Shown here piece after piece: positions 45,176-57,349 of a DNA stretch of 64,000 nucleotides. Below the pieces are notes generated by a model. It did no database searches, had not been told where the DNA came from, and was given only the letters and a program-made list of their open reading frames with translations. This stretch comes from Pseudopyrenochaeta lycopersici. Its lineage: Eukaryota; Ascomycota; Dothideomycetes; Pleosporales; Pseudopyrenochaetaceae. The stretch spans positions 62,001-126,000 of the forward strand of contig NHZP01000061.1 of the NCBI GenBank assembly GCA_003313425.1. Reading direction: 5' to 3'. Made by a program: the position numbers and the translations under genes. Numbering within the stretch: position 1 is the first letter of the stretch; each line of letters starts with the position of its first letter.

Positions 45176-45960
45176 TCATAGCCGGCACGTTAACCACTGC
45201 TCTCCTTCCGGCTGCATTATCCCTACTGCATCACTGATCCTAATAAACCAATAAAGCTTTGACACCGGCCTTACAGAAGAAAATCCTTCTGAACGATTAA
45301 ACCGCCGTTTTTCATAAGACACTGACTCGCACTCTTTGCAACGCTTATCGAGCTTGCACCCGCAGTCCACGGAAGTTCCATAACACCCAAGGTCTAACCC
45401 GTAAAACACTGTAGTAACAACAGAGACATCCGCCGTCTTGCCGGAGGGCAATACGAGAAGAGGTAGGACGCGCTGCACAACCACCTCCAGTACCTCTACC
45501 GAGAGCTTCGCAAAAGTAACATGGCTCCGCACCACCCTATCCTGATGGAGCGCCTCCACCTTGAGGACCAGGAGCGACTGCCGGGTAACCCCCTCTGCAC
45601 ACAGTTCCTTGTGGTACTGTAAACACTCCGTGTGCTTCTGAGAAACGCATTCGCGAGGAAGCCGTCCACTCTCTTTGGTCACCCACCAAGATTGTCTCCC
45701 CGACAAATCCAAGGAGAGAGTGAGAGAAATACCGCGTTTCATGAATACTGCACTCATGTCAGATAGGCTCCCCTACTGCCATCGCCAACGACACAAAGAG
45801 ATCACCTACCCGGCACGTGACCCCTCACTACGTTAAACTCTGCCTCTGTCTCTACCGACACCGCGCAAGAAGATCCTTCTTGCAGCCCATCTATCGTCGA
45901 TGGGAGGATAGGGGTGCCAGCGAAACCCGCCTCAGCCTCTTGCCCAGTGTGCGATGCCAT
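45176..45960 (-). CDS. WWTKESG-family protein, third copy of 35,706-36,490
   Basis: Exons 45810-45960 and 45176-45747, intron 45748-45809. Direct tandem repeat of the previous module, period 1,587. Confidence 0.85.
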
Positions 45961-46308
45961 CGCAGTGTAGAAAAGATGAAACTACACAAAGTAGAACACT
46001 CCGTGCGCGGGGAGGGGGCTCCCCTCTTTTATATGTCGATGTCTATGCTGTCTTTGCCAAGAGACACTAGTCCCTAGCAGGCAATAATGTGCCCCTTCCA
46101 TGCTGTCTACGTTCATAGACCAATCACAGTACTGATTGAGAGAAAAGTGGGCAAGCAGTGATCATCTGACCCGCGACGTCCGTGCTCTGCTTTGCTTACA
46201 GGGGCTTTTGCCTCTAGCCTCTAAAGAGCCTAACCCTTCGGTACTCCCTCCAGTCGTGGCAACGCATACAATGTAAAGTGTCAGGGGTCAAGGAGCGCAA
46301 GGCTCCTG

Positions 46309-46371
46309 ACCACTTGACAACTTTCTAGTGAAAGGAATCATATATAGGCGGTTCGCCACACTAGAAAGTTG
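46309..46371. repeat. Origin-like hairpin 30
   Basis: Mini-hairpin GGCG-GTT-CGCC; upstream stem GGAGC/GCTCC. Gene-free stretch 45961-46742. Next hairpin 1,571 nt on. Confidence 0.85.
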
Positions 46372-46742
46372 AGTCGGGGCCCGTGCCCCCCCCATGTGCC
46401 ACACCTCCATGTGACTCTGCATCGCCTCCAGCCACAATTCCTGTGGACTTAGCCAAAAAAATTTGGGATTTTTTTTTTCGCACTTACCTTACTGAGCCCA
46501 ACTAAATTCATACGACGTCCCCCGTCTACTACCAATACGATACTCTTGCACTACCCTTATTATTATAAGGTATATTCCTAAAAAAATCAAAATAAACTTA
46601 AAATGTAATCAAATTTAATCATTCTAGAACACTTACTGTATAAGCGCTCACACCCTTATCATGCCAATTCTTAACATCATAGCAAAACTTCGTTTATGTA
46701 CTGCATTTCTGTACTACAGCAAAAAAAAGCAAACACTCCCAG

Positions 46743-47538
46743 TTAACACTGAGATGCATCCGCATACCAACAACGCAGCCACTCGGCCCCAAACGGGTAC
46801 ACTGTACCAGGAGCGTCACTGACACCAGCGAACCACGCTGAATCTCTATTCGGACGCATGCAGTGAAATCTATCCCAACGCTCGAACCGCCGCTGCTTTC
46901 TCGTGAGCGCCGCACAGCATGCGCAGTCTTCATACAAGGTACAACTACACAACGCGCTGCTAGAAAACCGCCCGTTCTCCAACGCAGCGCACACTGCGAG
47001 CAACAACTGCACATCTGCAGCGTGCCCTCCTGGCAACACCACAAGAGGCAACACACGTTGCACAAACACATCGAGTGTCTCTTCCGAGAGCCGAGCAAAG
47101 AAGACAATGCTCTGCCAGCGACCACTTATCGGGGTCAGGGTATCCACCTTAAAAACAAGCAAGGCCTGCCGACTATCGCGGAGGGAAATAGAATCAACAT
47201 AGCCCCTAAGACATCCGTCATGTTGTTCGTCCACGCACTGCTGAGGAGGCTTCCCGCTCTCCTTCGTGGGCCACCACAATACGCCGCCATCTTCTCTATT
47301 ATGGCACGTCATCGATATTCCTTGTTCCACAAGCTCTGTCCCAGAAAACAAAATCAAGTTAGTTAGGCGTCTCTAACTTGTTTACAACGAAAAAGCGCCT
47401 ACCGTGCAAGTGCTCCCGCACCCACTGTATGTTAACATCAGTCCCTTCAAACGGCTCCCCGCGCACACCTGGTTCCAGTGTGTCTATCGACCACCTCTTG
47501 CTTCCACCAAGCGAACTCACTCCGGCTTGCGTCTCCAT
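46743..47538 (-). CDS. WWTKESG-family protein, diverged paralogue of 27,826-28,615
   Basis: Exon 1 47403-47538, intron 47336-47402 (67 nt, same layout), exon 2 46743-47335; 242 aa. Differs from its relative at scattered residues (LWWPTKESG, CSC-x5-CACC, two extra residues after KVDT). It shows slow divergence, unlike the unchanged copies elsewhere. TATA 47,601-47,608. Confidence 0.85.
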
Positions 47539-47879
47539 CGCAGTCAACGAGGAGTTGATCAAGGAAAGACACCACCTCCGTGGGTGGGAAGCCCTCCCCT
47601 CTTATATATTCCTCGATACCTTGCGCTACGCCAAGATGTGTTAGTCCCTATCAGGCAGCGGAATGCCCCGTCCCTGTGTCTATGTTCATAGCCCAATCAT
47701 ATAGATGATTCAAAGAAAAGTGGGCAAAGCAGCGTCATCTGACCCGCACCGTCCGTGCTCTGCTTTGCTTACTAAGTGCATTGCCTCTAAACTACTCGTA
47801 GTTTAACGCTTCGCTTCTCGTTCCACTCGAGGCCCTGCTTAATTGTAAAGTGTCCAGGGTAACCAGCGCAAGGCTGGTG

Positions 47880-47930
47880 ACCACTTGACAACTTTCTAGT
47901 GAAAGGAATCATATATACACAAGAAAGTTG
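47880..47930. repeat. Origin-like hairpin 31
   Basis: Right arm ACAAGAAAGTTG; upstream stem CCAGC/GCTGG. Gene-free stretch 47539-48429. Next hairpin 1,577 nt on. Confidence 0.85.
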
Positions 47931-48429
47931 AGGGCAGGGTCTGTGCGCTCTCCGCGCCACACCCCCCAACGTGGCTCGCCGTGCCCTCCAGCCACAACAA
48001 AAATGGACTTACGCATTTTTTCTTCAGATTTGATGTTCCATCTACAAGGGCTCCCACCCTCGAGCACTTAGTCAATTTTCTGCTCCGCTTACCATCAATC
48101 CTGCCCACACTGCTCCCACAGGCATATATGCCCGGGAAAAAAATTGTGCGCACACAACACACACATCCTAGTCAATTCAAGTCAACACTACTCCTCATAG
48201 CAATGGAATAGACACTGACCAATACTACAGAGGACGCATCCTGCCTGCCGTGTCCCACTATTGAGACCCTATGCATCCAATGAACATGCTCTGAACACAA
48301 CGCAAAATTAACAGAGCACAACCTCATAGCGTACGAAATCTATACCACATGGTATAACAAAGACAACTGACATATACCTTAAGCACAGTACCTATACCCA
48401 AACGCCTTCATTATGCGCAAATAAGACTA

Positions 48430-48993
48430 TTACCGTAACTCCTCCTCCTCCGCGTCCAATAAAAGAGGAGTGCCACACCGCCAGAACTCCAATGGCGCCG
48501 AAAACATAGACAACTCTTGGTCAAACGCGTAACCAAAGGGCGCACCTCCTGTAGTACCCCAACGCTCTGCATTGGCATCACCGTACCCTCCAGAACACGC
48601 CTTCACGCAAGGCCTCCGTCCCCAAAGCGTAACATGTTTTCCCAGATCAAGCGCTTCGCGACTACTGCATCCACCAAAATCAATGAACACGTCTACCCAG
48701 ACGAATTGGCAGTAGGGCGCACGGCATGCTGGCCCCCGGATACCACCATACAACACACTGCACACAGGATCACCAACAGGCGAGGCATCCGCGTCAAGTG
48801 CACCAGCACCAAGGCAAGCTGCATGCCAACGTGTCCCTACCGGCAAAGACTTGCGAAGAATCGAAGATACCTCCGCTCCGCTCGGGGAAAACACCTGTTT
48901 AAACCGCAGCTTCACAAAGCGAACCCCTCCTGGGCATCCCGTAACCGGAACTCCTGAATGTATGCGCCAACGATCCCACCGAGGCACAATCAT
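48430..48993 (-). CDS. Unrecognised 187-aa protein
   Basis: Open from ATG 48993 to 48430. The long leader to the TATA (49,155-49,160) holds intron-like signals (GTATGCGT...GGCTGAC...TGCGTAG, about 49,007-49,060) that would remove an upstream ATG. The protein is Gly/Val/Cys-rich, probably beta-rich (WRIHSGVPVTG, VRFVKLRFKQVF, CQFVWVDVFIDFGG), with a terminal EEEE. A beta-rich fold of this size would be compatible with a capsid protein, but no motif supports it. Single copy. Confidence 0.55.
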   Translation of the reverse strand: MIVPRWDRWRIHSGVPVTGCPGGVRFVKLRFKQVFSPSGAEVSSILRKSLPVGTRWHAACLGAGALDADASPVGDPVCSVLYGGIRGPACRAPYCQFVWVDVFIDFGGCSSREALDLGKHVTLWGRRPCVKACSGGYGDANAERWGTTGGAPFGYAFDQELSMFSAPLEFWRCGTPLLLDAEEEELR

Positions 48994-49456
48994 AACACAA
49001 CGCTACGCATAGAGTCAGCCAAAGTTACTACCAGTACACAGATCCTCTGCACGCATACCACGCGAGATCTATACAATGCAGTCGCAATGTAAAAAGAGAC
49101 GAAACTACACATAATAGAGAACACTCCGTGAGCGGGGAGAGAGCCTTCCCCCTCTTATATCTCTCGATATCTGTCTTGCGCTACGCCAAGAGAACCTAAT
49201 CCCTAGTTAGCAGAGCGCTGCTCACTCCCTGTGTCTATCGCCATAGCCCAATCAGAAAGCTGATTGAGAGGGTGGTGGGGCCAGGTGTGTCTCCCACGTG
49301 CAAACCAAGGTCAAGTGACCCGCACAGTCCGTGCTCTGCTTTGCTTACAGGGTGCAGCGGCCCTACACTCTAAAGAGTTTAACGCTCCGCTACTCGTTCC
49401 ACTCGTCGGCCCTGCTTAGATGTAAAGTGTCGAGGGTCTCCAGCGCAAGGCTGGTG

Positions 49457-49518
49457 ACCACTTGACAACTTTCTAGTGAAAGGAATCATATATAGGCTGC
49501 GCCACACTAGAAAAGTTG
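49457..49518. repeat. Origin-like hairpin 32
   Basis: Mini-hairpin GGC-TGC-GCC, bulged right arm; upstream stem CCAGC/GCTGG. Gene-free stretch 48994-49895. Next hairpin 1,578 nt on. Confidence 0.85.
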
Positions 49519-49895
49519 AGTTCTGGCCTGTGCGCTCTCCGCGCCACACCCCCAGGTGACTCTGCATGGCCCTCCAGCCACAACAAAATTGGACTTAGCC
49601 ATTTTTTTTTTGGAAAATTCCATGTTCCATCGTAAGCGTAGCCACCCTTCATGACGGAGCTCCGCCCCACAACGACTTCTCATTGTCATAACGACTTTAC
49701 CATTACAAAATCAGTAACTACCGAAATAAAGATAAAATTGAGTGTATCAACGTACTGTTATAATAACGTACTAAACTAAACTAAGCTGATACGCAAAATG
49801 TAACGCATCGTAATCGTATCGTAGACAACTACTACTACTACCTTAGTATACCCCATATACATTAATAAAGAGTAGAAAAACCTACTACAACCAGC

Positions 49896-50689
49896 TCAGC
49901 AGGAACGCCGGCAGGTTAACCAGTCCTCGCCTTCCGGCTGTATAGTCCCTACCGCATCGCTGAACCCAATAAACCAATAAAGCTTTGACCGCTGCCATAC
50001 GCCGTAAAATCGAGCTAAACGAATAAACCTCCGTGACTGGGAACGTACCGACGCGCAAGGCTCACACCTCTTATATAGTAAACACGCGCAGTCCACCCGC
50101 GTATTAAAAACCCCTTCGTCTAACGCGTAAAACACTTCGTCAACAACAGAAGCCTCCGCCCTCTGGCCTTCTGACGTTGTGATAAGAGGTAGAATGCGCC
50201 GTGTAAGCACATCGAATGTCTCTACTGAGAGCTCCGCAAACACAACCTGGCTCCGCTCCACCCCATCCTGGAGTGCATCTACCTTGAGGACCAGGAGCGA
50301 CTGCCGGGTGCCCCCCTCGTAACAGAGATCTTCATGGAACTTCAGACATGCTCTGTGTCGTTGCTCCACACACTGCCGAGGGGGCTGCCCACTCTCTTTG
50401 GTAATCCAACATGATTGTCTCCCCGACAACTCCACACTAAACGTGAGAGAAATACCGCGTCCCATGAACACTGTACGCATGTCAGATAGGCTCCCCTACT
50501 AACTACTTACCTCTCTAACGAGATAAAGAGACACTTACCAGGCACGTGATCCCTCACTACGTTAAACTCTGCTTGTGTCCCTACGGACAATGCGGAAGCG
50601 CTTCCTTCCTGCAACCCATCTATCGTCGATGGGAGAACACGGGTGCCAGCGAAACCCGCCTCAGCCTCTTGCCCAGTGTGCGATGCCAT
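49896..50689 (-). CDS. WWTKESG-family protein (Cys for first Trp)
   Basis: Exon 1 50539-50689, intron 50471-50538 (68 nt, GTAAGTGTC...CTGACATGCGTACAG), exon 2 49896-50470; 241 aa. SGRQSCWITKESG has Cys in place of the first Trp. Close to the 35,706 gene in exon 1 and at the start of exon 2, but its cysteine cluster (CAC-x5-CEPC) follows other members, suggesting mosaic ancestry. TATA 50,756-50,761. Confidence 0.85.
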
Positions 50690-51033
50690 CGCAGTGTAGA
50701 AAAGATGAAACTACACAAAGTAGAACACTCCGTGCACACAGCTCCCCTGTGGTTATTATATACCTCTATCCATGGCACCGCCAAGAGAACCTAGTCCCTA
50801 GTAAGCACCGGGGTGCCGATACCCCGTGTCTATCGCCATAGACCAATCAAATGATTGATTGAAAAAGAGTGGGCAACCCACAGATCAGATGATCTCACGC
50901 TACGTCCGTGCGTTGCGTTGCTTACTAAGTGCAGCGCCCCTAAACTAATTCTAGTTTAACGCTTCGCTACTCGTTCCACTCGTCGGCCCTGCTTAATTGT
51001 AAAGTTGCAAGGGCTGGCAGCGCAAGGCTGCCG

Positions 51034-51097
51034 ACCACTTGCTCAACTTTCTAGTGAAAGGAATCATATATAGGCAAAACGCCACACTAGAAAGTTG
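51034..51097. repeat. Origin-like hairpin 33
   Basis: Right arm with GGC-AAAAC-GCC; TTGCTCAAC core variant with matching AAAGTTGCAAG; stem GGCAGC/GCTGCC. Gene-free stretch 50690-51664. Next hairpin 1,591 nt on. Confidence 0.85.
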
Positions 51098-51664
51098 ATT
51101 TCTGGTCTGTGCGCGAAGTCCGCGCCACAGCAACCCATGTGCTCTCCCGAGCCACACTGACTCAGCCTGTCTTCCAGCCACAGTTCCTGTGGACTTGGTC
51201 AAAATTTCTTTTTGACTTTTCGTTGTTCCACAACAACACTTCCATCGTAATGGTACACAAACCTACTCCCTCGTCTCAACAACCTGCGTACATTAAGCAT
51301 TACACACTTCACAGTAACAAATACTGTTACTTACATATAACATAAAACACAAAATACTTATACCTACTTACTTATAAATCAGTTACACCTAACGTTATAC
51401 ATCCCCGTAGAGACCGTTACACGATAAACAAACGCGCCTCCGAGCAGCAAGGACCATACTATACAATAACGCGCTACGCAAGCCGCGAACACTAAATCAA
51501 TTATTAACCGCGTTCCCTATACAATAGCATTATACGACGTACAGACAATCGATTTTATTGTTCCACAAAATACAAACACTAATTCGTTCCACGACCTGGA
51601 TATATCAGTCGTTTATAGCCCTAGCGAAAAGATAGACTATACGTCAGATACCTATAACCAATAT

Positions 51665-52222
51665 CTAGACAGTCGCAAACTTTCGGGGGAAAGCAAGTAT
51701 CGCTGCGAACCATCGCATCCACAAACAACCACACAGCACGCTACACGCACTACACCCTGCCGTTTGACCAATATACACCAACAGGTATATTGGCCCTAGA
51801 GACTGGCTGTCCCCGCCACCGTGTCTGCGCAAAAGAAAAGAACGCCGCCTCCGGTTCAGTACCACTTCGTATTGTAGACCACATCTCCACGCCACGTCGA
51901 TGCATCGCTGCAACTACATTAGCACAACATGCAACACAACAAATATGGCATCCGCCAACGACTCCTACTGACCAACTTCGTCGTCCATAATATAAGCAAT
52001 AGATCGTTCAACAGAACGAACCAGCCCACAACCAAGATGCACTACCGGCGGTTGCCCATCCAGCCAGCAAACTAAAGACCCGCGTCTCCACGCTGCGAAG
52101 AGCTTACAAACCTGTCCCAGGCGCACAAACTCTGAAAGAGAGACTCCGTCTGCGCATATCTCCAGCGCCGCAAACCAGAGCTCCGCGGGGAGCATAGACA
52201 ACGGATCTACGCCCCCACCCAT
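51665..52222 (-). CDS. F-box protein
   Basis: Exon 1 51977-52222, probable intron 51908-51976 (69 nt, donor GTTGG or the nearby GTCAGT, branch GTGCTAATG, acceptor TTGCAG), exon 2 51665-51907; about 162 aa. Residues 9-45 of exon 1 match the F-box pattern: LPAELWFAALEI, then LSEFVRLGQVCKLFAAW. That is L-P-x-E-L, spaced hydrophobics, and V-C-K-x-F-x-x-x-W. F-box proteins dock to Skp1 and bring targets to SCF ubiquitin ligases. Exon 2 is basic, then Cys-rich. Nanovirus Clink proteins also carry an F-box, so a ssDNA multipartite element encoding one has a precedent. TATA 52,327-52,334. Confidence 0.65.
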
Positions 52223-52625
52223 CCTGCACACGTAACGGATGTAAATAAAAGGCACTGCCAGCTACGTCCTACGTAGTGGAGGAACTCCCTCCAAACCACT
52301 CCATGCCAACAGATTCTCTGTTGCTCTTATATATACCTCTCTGTCTTGCGCGCCGCCAAGAGAACCTAGTCCCTAGTGCGCAACAGAGTGCCTAGTCCCT
52401 GTGTCTATGTCCATACACCAATCAAAGAATCGATTGAGAGAGTAGTGGGGGCAAGGGTGCCTCCCACGTGTAACCCAGCGTCAAACGACCCGCACCGTCC
52501 GTGCTCTGGCTTACTTACAGGGGCTTTTGCCCTAAACTACGAGTAGTTTACCGCTTCGCTACTCGCTCCACTCGTGGCAACGCATACGATGTAAAGTGGC
52601 AAGGGTAACCAGCGCAAGGCTGGTG

Positions 52626-52687
52626 ACCACTTGACAACTTTCTAGTGAAAGGAATCATATATAGGCTGCGCCACACTAGAAAAGTTG
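52626..52687. repeat. Origin-like hairpin 34
   Basis: Mini-hairpin GGC-TGC-GCC, bulged right arm; upstream stem CCAGC/GCTGG (hairpin 25, its right-hand duplicate, has GGCAGC/GCTGCC). Gene-free stretch 52223-52756. Next hairpin 1,573 nt on. Confidence 0.85.
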
Positions 52688-52756
52688 AGTTCTGGCCTGT
52701 GCGCGACCCGCACCGCCACCACGAAAATGGACATAGCCATTTTTCATTCTATCTAT

Positions 52757-53935
52757 CTACGCTAGATCGTCATCTACATACAGTAGATCCGCCAACTCAA
52801 CCACAACACAAGGCGCATGCTTCAGATACGCCGCAATGTCAGGAACTTTCCGAGGGTCATTATCTGCATTGCACGTTACAATGACTGGAAATCCCCAACT
52901 CAAATTCCGTGTTTTCGTATACCGATCGTGCGCATCAATACAAGCCTGCCCACCAAGTATTTCTCGCCAATACCGGTACTTACCAGACCCAAAATTGCTG
53001 AAATCGATGTCGTTTAACACGAGATGCGACGCATCCTGGTCATAATTACCAAGGTTCCACTGATTGGACATGGCCATGGGCTTGGGCCCTGCACGCAAAG
53101 CCCATTCTGTCTTTCCTAGCCTCGATGGACCAACAAGAATGAGGGGGACAGGTCTACCCTTATATGACCCCCCAATGTAACTTTTCCGCCAATCCTCCAT
53201 GGCGACCGGGACACGCCATTGCTTCAGGGGTTCCCCAGAGTCTACCCACCCTCGTCCAGGCGTGCCTTTCTTCTCGTTAGCCAGATAGGACGAGTACGCG
53301 TTATAAAACTTGATAAATCCCATAGGATCCAGTTCCATCAACATCCGTTTCGCTTTAATGTAATCAGGTTCCACCAGCACCTCAGCGAACTTGCGCTTCC
53401 GAGACTCAGAACTACTGAGTGACTCGATCCTCGTCCCAAAAAACACCGAATCATCATACTTAAAACAGTAATTCTGTGTGTTTTCCAAAAAATCAGACTC
53501 CCGCTGATACGGGCGAGGCACCGAGAACCGAATAGCCTCTGTATCCACTGTGCCATCAGACAGATAAATTCGAAAATGTTGGTGTGCATCCACCCAATTC
53601 GTCCGACGCGTGAACCGAAACACTGCGTGATAATGAGGCTTCCCATCCTCATGGCGCTCTTGACAACCGTAAATCTCCGTACCAGGAGGCATCCGCTCCT
53701 GAAGAAGATTGTAAAATTCGGACGCGTCCTCCAGACGACTCTGTGACCACGTTACAAGAACAACGTTGACCCTCAACGCGAAAGCTTCCCTTTCCCCACA
53801 CCCATCCGGGAGGTCATCGACTACGCTCGACGCACTTCCTTGCGTACTACACGAAAACAAAGACGCAAAAGATGTCCGCCTGGACGACGGTCCCACCGTA
53901 GAAATATCGCACGTCTCTACTGTAGGCTCCGCCAT
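52757..53935 (-). CDS. rep: CRESS-type replication initiator, second copy
   Basis: Same 392-aa product and flanks as 38,540-39,718, 14,217 nt to the right. All catalytic motifs are kept. Confidence 0.95.
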   Translation of the reverse strand: MAEPTVETCDISTVGPSSRRTSFASLFSCSTQGSASSVVDDLPDGCGEREAFALRVNVVLVTWSQSRLEDASEFYNLLQERMPPGTEIYGCQERHEDGKPHYHAVFRFTRRTNWVDAHQHFRIYLSDGTVDTEAIRFSVPRPYQRESDFLENTQNYCFKYDDSVFFGTRIESLSSSESRKRKFAEVLVEPDYIKAKRMLMELDPMGFIKFYNAYSSYLANEKKGTPGRGWVDSGEPLKQWRVPVAMEDWRKSYIGGSYKGRPVPLILVGPSRLGKTEWALRAGPKPMAMSNQWNLGNYDQDASHLVLNDIDFSNFGSGKYRYWREILGGQACIDAHDRYTKTRNLSWGFPVIVTCNADNDPRKVPDIAAYLKHAPCVVVELADLLYVDDDLA

Positions 53936-54198
53936 AATATCGCTCCACGATAGCGCGCTACATATCGGCCAGAGCGCGCATATAAATACTACCTACCTCA
54001 AGCTCCGCCAAGATACACTACTCCGTAGAAAGAGACATACTGCCCACTCCATGTGTTCCCGCCTCCACGTGACAAAAAGGCTAGCGCTTACAGGGGGCAG
54101 AGGCCCTAAACCCCAGGTGGTTTAACGCTTCGCTTCTCGTTCCACTCGAGGCCCTGCTTAGATGTAAAGCCGTCGTGGTCCCGAGCACAAGGCTCCTG

Positions 54199-54261
54199 AC
54201 CACTTGACAACTTTCTAGTGAAAGGAATCATATATAGGCAAAACGCCACACTAGAAAGTTG
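54199..54261. repeat. Origin-like hairpin 35
   Basis: Right arm with GGC-AAAAC-GCC, where hairpin 26 has GGC-TGC-GCC: duplication ends inside the loop. Gene-free stretch 53936-54634. Next hairpin 1,570 nt on. Confidence 0.85.
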
Positions 54262-54634
54262 AGGGAGGGTCTGTGCGCGAAATCCGCGCCACACCCAGCT
54301 GACCCAACGTGCCCTCCAGCCACAACAAAATTGGACATAGCCAATTTTTGAGAGATGGTGTTCCATCCTGAGGGCTCCCACCCTTACTGACTGACCTCCG
54401 CCATACAAATTCTTTACTACTCATACTACTGTAGTTAGCACAGATTCATACAGTATACAATGACTTTATTTTAACAAAAAATAAAAAAATTCGATACACA
54501 ATCGTTACTTACAATTACCAAATATACCCAAACAAATTATCTCCATAAATATGCTAGGCACCCATCTCCTACTGAGATATATTATTACCATTACATGGAC
54601 ACAGGGACTAGGTAATCTTACCATCACGATATTC

Positions 54635-55426
54635 TTACCAAGAACGAGTGCAACTCAACCAGTTCCTGCCAGACGGTAGTACTGCTCCCACAGCGTCACT
54701 GATCCCAGTAAACCAGTAACACTTCCCGAATGGCCTTACCCCAGAAAACCCATTCAAACGAAGAAACCTCGATGAAATCCGGTGCGCACACACACAAGGC
54801 TGACAGATTCTGTACAAAGTACACGCGCAATCCACCCGCGTACTATAGTACCCAATGCTTAAAAACTGCATTAGTCCCTCCATGCTTACAGCATCTACAA
54901 CTTGCCCACCAGGCAATCTAATTCTAGGCAGTACCCGCTGTACGACAACATCCAGTGTCTCTAGGGAGAGCTTCGCAAATATAACACGGCTCCGCACCAC
55001 GCCATTCCAACTCGTATCCACCTTGAGGACAAGAAGCGCCTGCTGGGTACCCCCCGAGGCACTGAGTTCCTGGTAATCCTCAAAACACTCCATGCGTTGT
55101 TGTTCGGTACATTGACGGGGAAGGCGTCCGCTCTCCTTGGTAATCGACCAAGCTTGTCTTCCCGACGCATCAACATACGCCATGAGAGAGACATGCTGCT
55201 CCACCAGCACTGTGATGACGTTAGTTGGGCATCGGCCAACCTATCGTGTGTCTAGGGGAAAAGAAAAACACTGACTGTGCACGTGATCTCTCACGCGTTG
55301 CAGTTCCACAGCTGTCTCTACAGACAATGAACAGGAACTCCCTTCCTGTAACTGACGCACAATAGATAAGAAGCTTATGGTAGCACTGGCTCCCGCCATA
55401 GTGCCCTGTCCAGAGCGCGACTCCAT
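54635..55426 (-). CDS. WWTKESG-family protein (Ser for second Trp)
   Basis: Exon 1 55276-55426, intron 55210-55275 (66 nt, donor GTCAGTG, CTAACGTCATCACAG), exon 2 54635-55209; 241 aa. SGRQAWSITKESG. The last 20 or so residues (AVGAVLPSGRNWLSCTRSW) equal those of the gene at 2,596, while the middle differs: a sign of recombination within the coding region. TATA 55,492-55,498. Confidence 0.85.
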
Positions 55427-55768
55427 CGCATGTGTAGTAAAAAAACTACATATTGTAAAACATATCCATGAACACAGATCCTCTGTTGTTATTATATACC
55501 TCTATCTATGGCACCGCCAAGAGAAACTACTACATAGCAGGCAGTGTTGTGCCCCTTCCATGAATCTATATCCATAGACCAATCAAATCTTAGATTTAAC
55601 AAATGTGGCAACCCACAGATCAGATGATCTCGCGCTACGTCCGTGCTTCGGCTTGCTTACTAAGTGCAGAGGCCCTAAACCCCAAGTGGTTTAACACTTC
55701 GTTACTCCCTCCAGTCATGGGCTCCGCTTACGTGTAAAGTGACAAGGGTAAGGAGCGCAAGGCTCCTG

Positions 55769-55831
55769 ACCACTTGACAACTTTCTAGTGAAAGGAATCA
55801 TATATAGGCTTTTCGCCACACTAGAAAGTTG
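55769..55831. repeat. Origin-like hairpin 36
   Basis: Right arm with GGC-TTTTC-GCC; upstream stem GGAGC/GCTCC. Gene-free stretch 55427-56225. Next hairpin 1,581 nt on. Confidence 0.85.
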
Positions 55832-56225
55832 AGGGAGGGTCTGTGCGCACAATCCGCGCCACACCCAGGTGACTCTGCATGGCCTCCAGCCACTGTGAAA
55901 TCGGACTTAGCCAATTTTTTTTTGAAATGGTGTTCCATTTTAAGGGTTCACGCCCTTACTAACCAAGCTCCGCAACAACGAGAAGTCATTGTTTTAATGG
56001 CCCTACCATGACCAAATCAGCAACATTTTCTAATACCAAAAATCCTCCGCACAAAATAAACTACGCATACTTACAATACCACATGAAAACTACGTATCAA
56101 ACTACTCTCGCATGCAACCATTAGCATAGAATCTAAAATACAAAGTATTTCATCCTAACGCACCAATACTATGATCACTCCTTCCGATGTACACTCCACG
56201 TACCACAGCGACGGACTACATTGAC

Positions 56226-57029
56226 CTACTCGGGGCATGGCTCACAAGTCAACCAGTTCCTTCCCGATGGTTGTACTACACCAACAGCGTCACTGACCCC
56301 AGTGAACCACTCAAGCTTTCCAAACGGCCATACACCCGAAAATCTATTCAGCCAAAGAAAACCTTGCCACGAATGCGATCCTAACGCACAAGGCCTACAA
56401 ATTCCATCTAGCATGCAGCCGCAGCCAGCACCTTTAGGAAAAACCCCTAAAGAGAATGCATCAAACCATCCCTCGACAGCTAACGCATCTGCAGTCTGAC
56501 CATCTGACAGCACAAAAAGAGGTAAAATGCGCTGCACAACCACCTCCAGTGCCTTCGAAGACAGCTGAGCAAACAGAACGTAGCTCCGCACCCCGCCATC
56601 GTGAACTCCATCCACCTTGAGGACCAAGAGTGCCTCCTGGGTCCAACCATGGCAATCCAACTTCTCATAGTCTCCCAGACAACCTAAATGGACCTCCGTC
56701 TCACACTGCCGCGGAGGCTGCCCGCTTTCTTTGGTCACCCACCAAGATTGTCTCCCCGACAATGGCACATGGACAGTTAGCGACACTCCACGCTCTACAA
56801 GCTCTATGACGCTGTCAGTTGGGCATCGGCCAACCTGCCTTCTAAGAGAGGCAGAAAGAAGACGTATTCACTGACTGTGCACGTGATCCCTCACCACTTG
56901 CCGCTCCGCCTCTGTCCCTACAGACACTGGACAGGGCCTCCCTTCCTGTAGCACATCTACAATAGACGGGAGGCTGTTCTTGGTATCGGCCTCCACCATA
57001 ATAACCTCTTGCCCAGTACGCGACTCCAT
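56226..57029 (-). CDS. WWTKESG-family protein
   Basis: Exon 1 56876-57029, intron 56804-56875 (72 nt, donor GTCAGTG, ACTGACAGCGTCATAG), exon 2 56226-56803; 243 aa. Cluster CGC-x5-CRPC; WFTGVSDAVG. It lacks the usual R-V-D before the cluster (KGAGCGC). TATA 57,081-57,087. Confidence 0.85.
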
Positions 57030-57349
57030 CGCACTATGCTTTAAAAAATTCACTCCGTAAAAACAGCTCCACTGTTCTTGTTATATACCTCTCTGTCTTG
57101 CGCGCCGCCAAGAGAACCTAGTCCCTAGCAGGCAATGTGGTGCCCCGTCCCTGCGTCTACGTTCATAGACCAATTAGATCAAAGATCTTGTGAGGCACAG
57201 CAACGTCAGATGACTCACGCTCCACGTGATGCCGTGCTTACCAGGGCTTTTACCTCTAAACTACAAGTAGTTTAACCCTTCGGTATTCGTTCCACTCATA
57301 GGCAAAGCTTAGCGTAAAGTGTCAGGGGTCAAGGAGCGCAAGGCTCCTG

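Noticed and set aside
48430..48993. Firm capsid-protein call
   Set aside because: Size and beta-like composition fit, but no homologous motif is visible. The Arg-rich proteins at 4,165 and 57,865 are equally possible, so no capsid is assigned.
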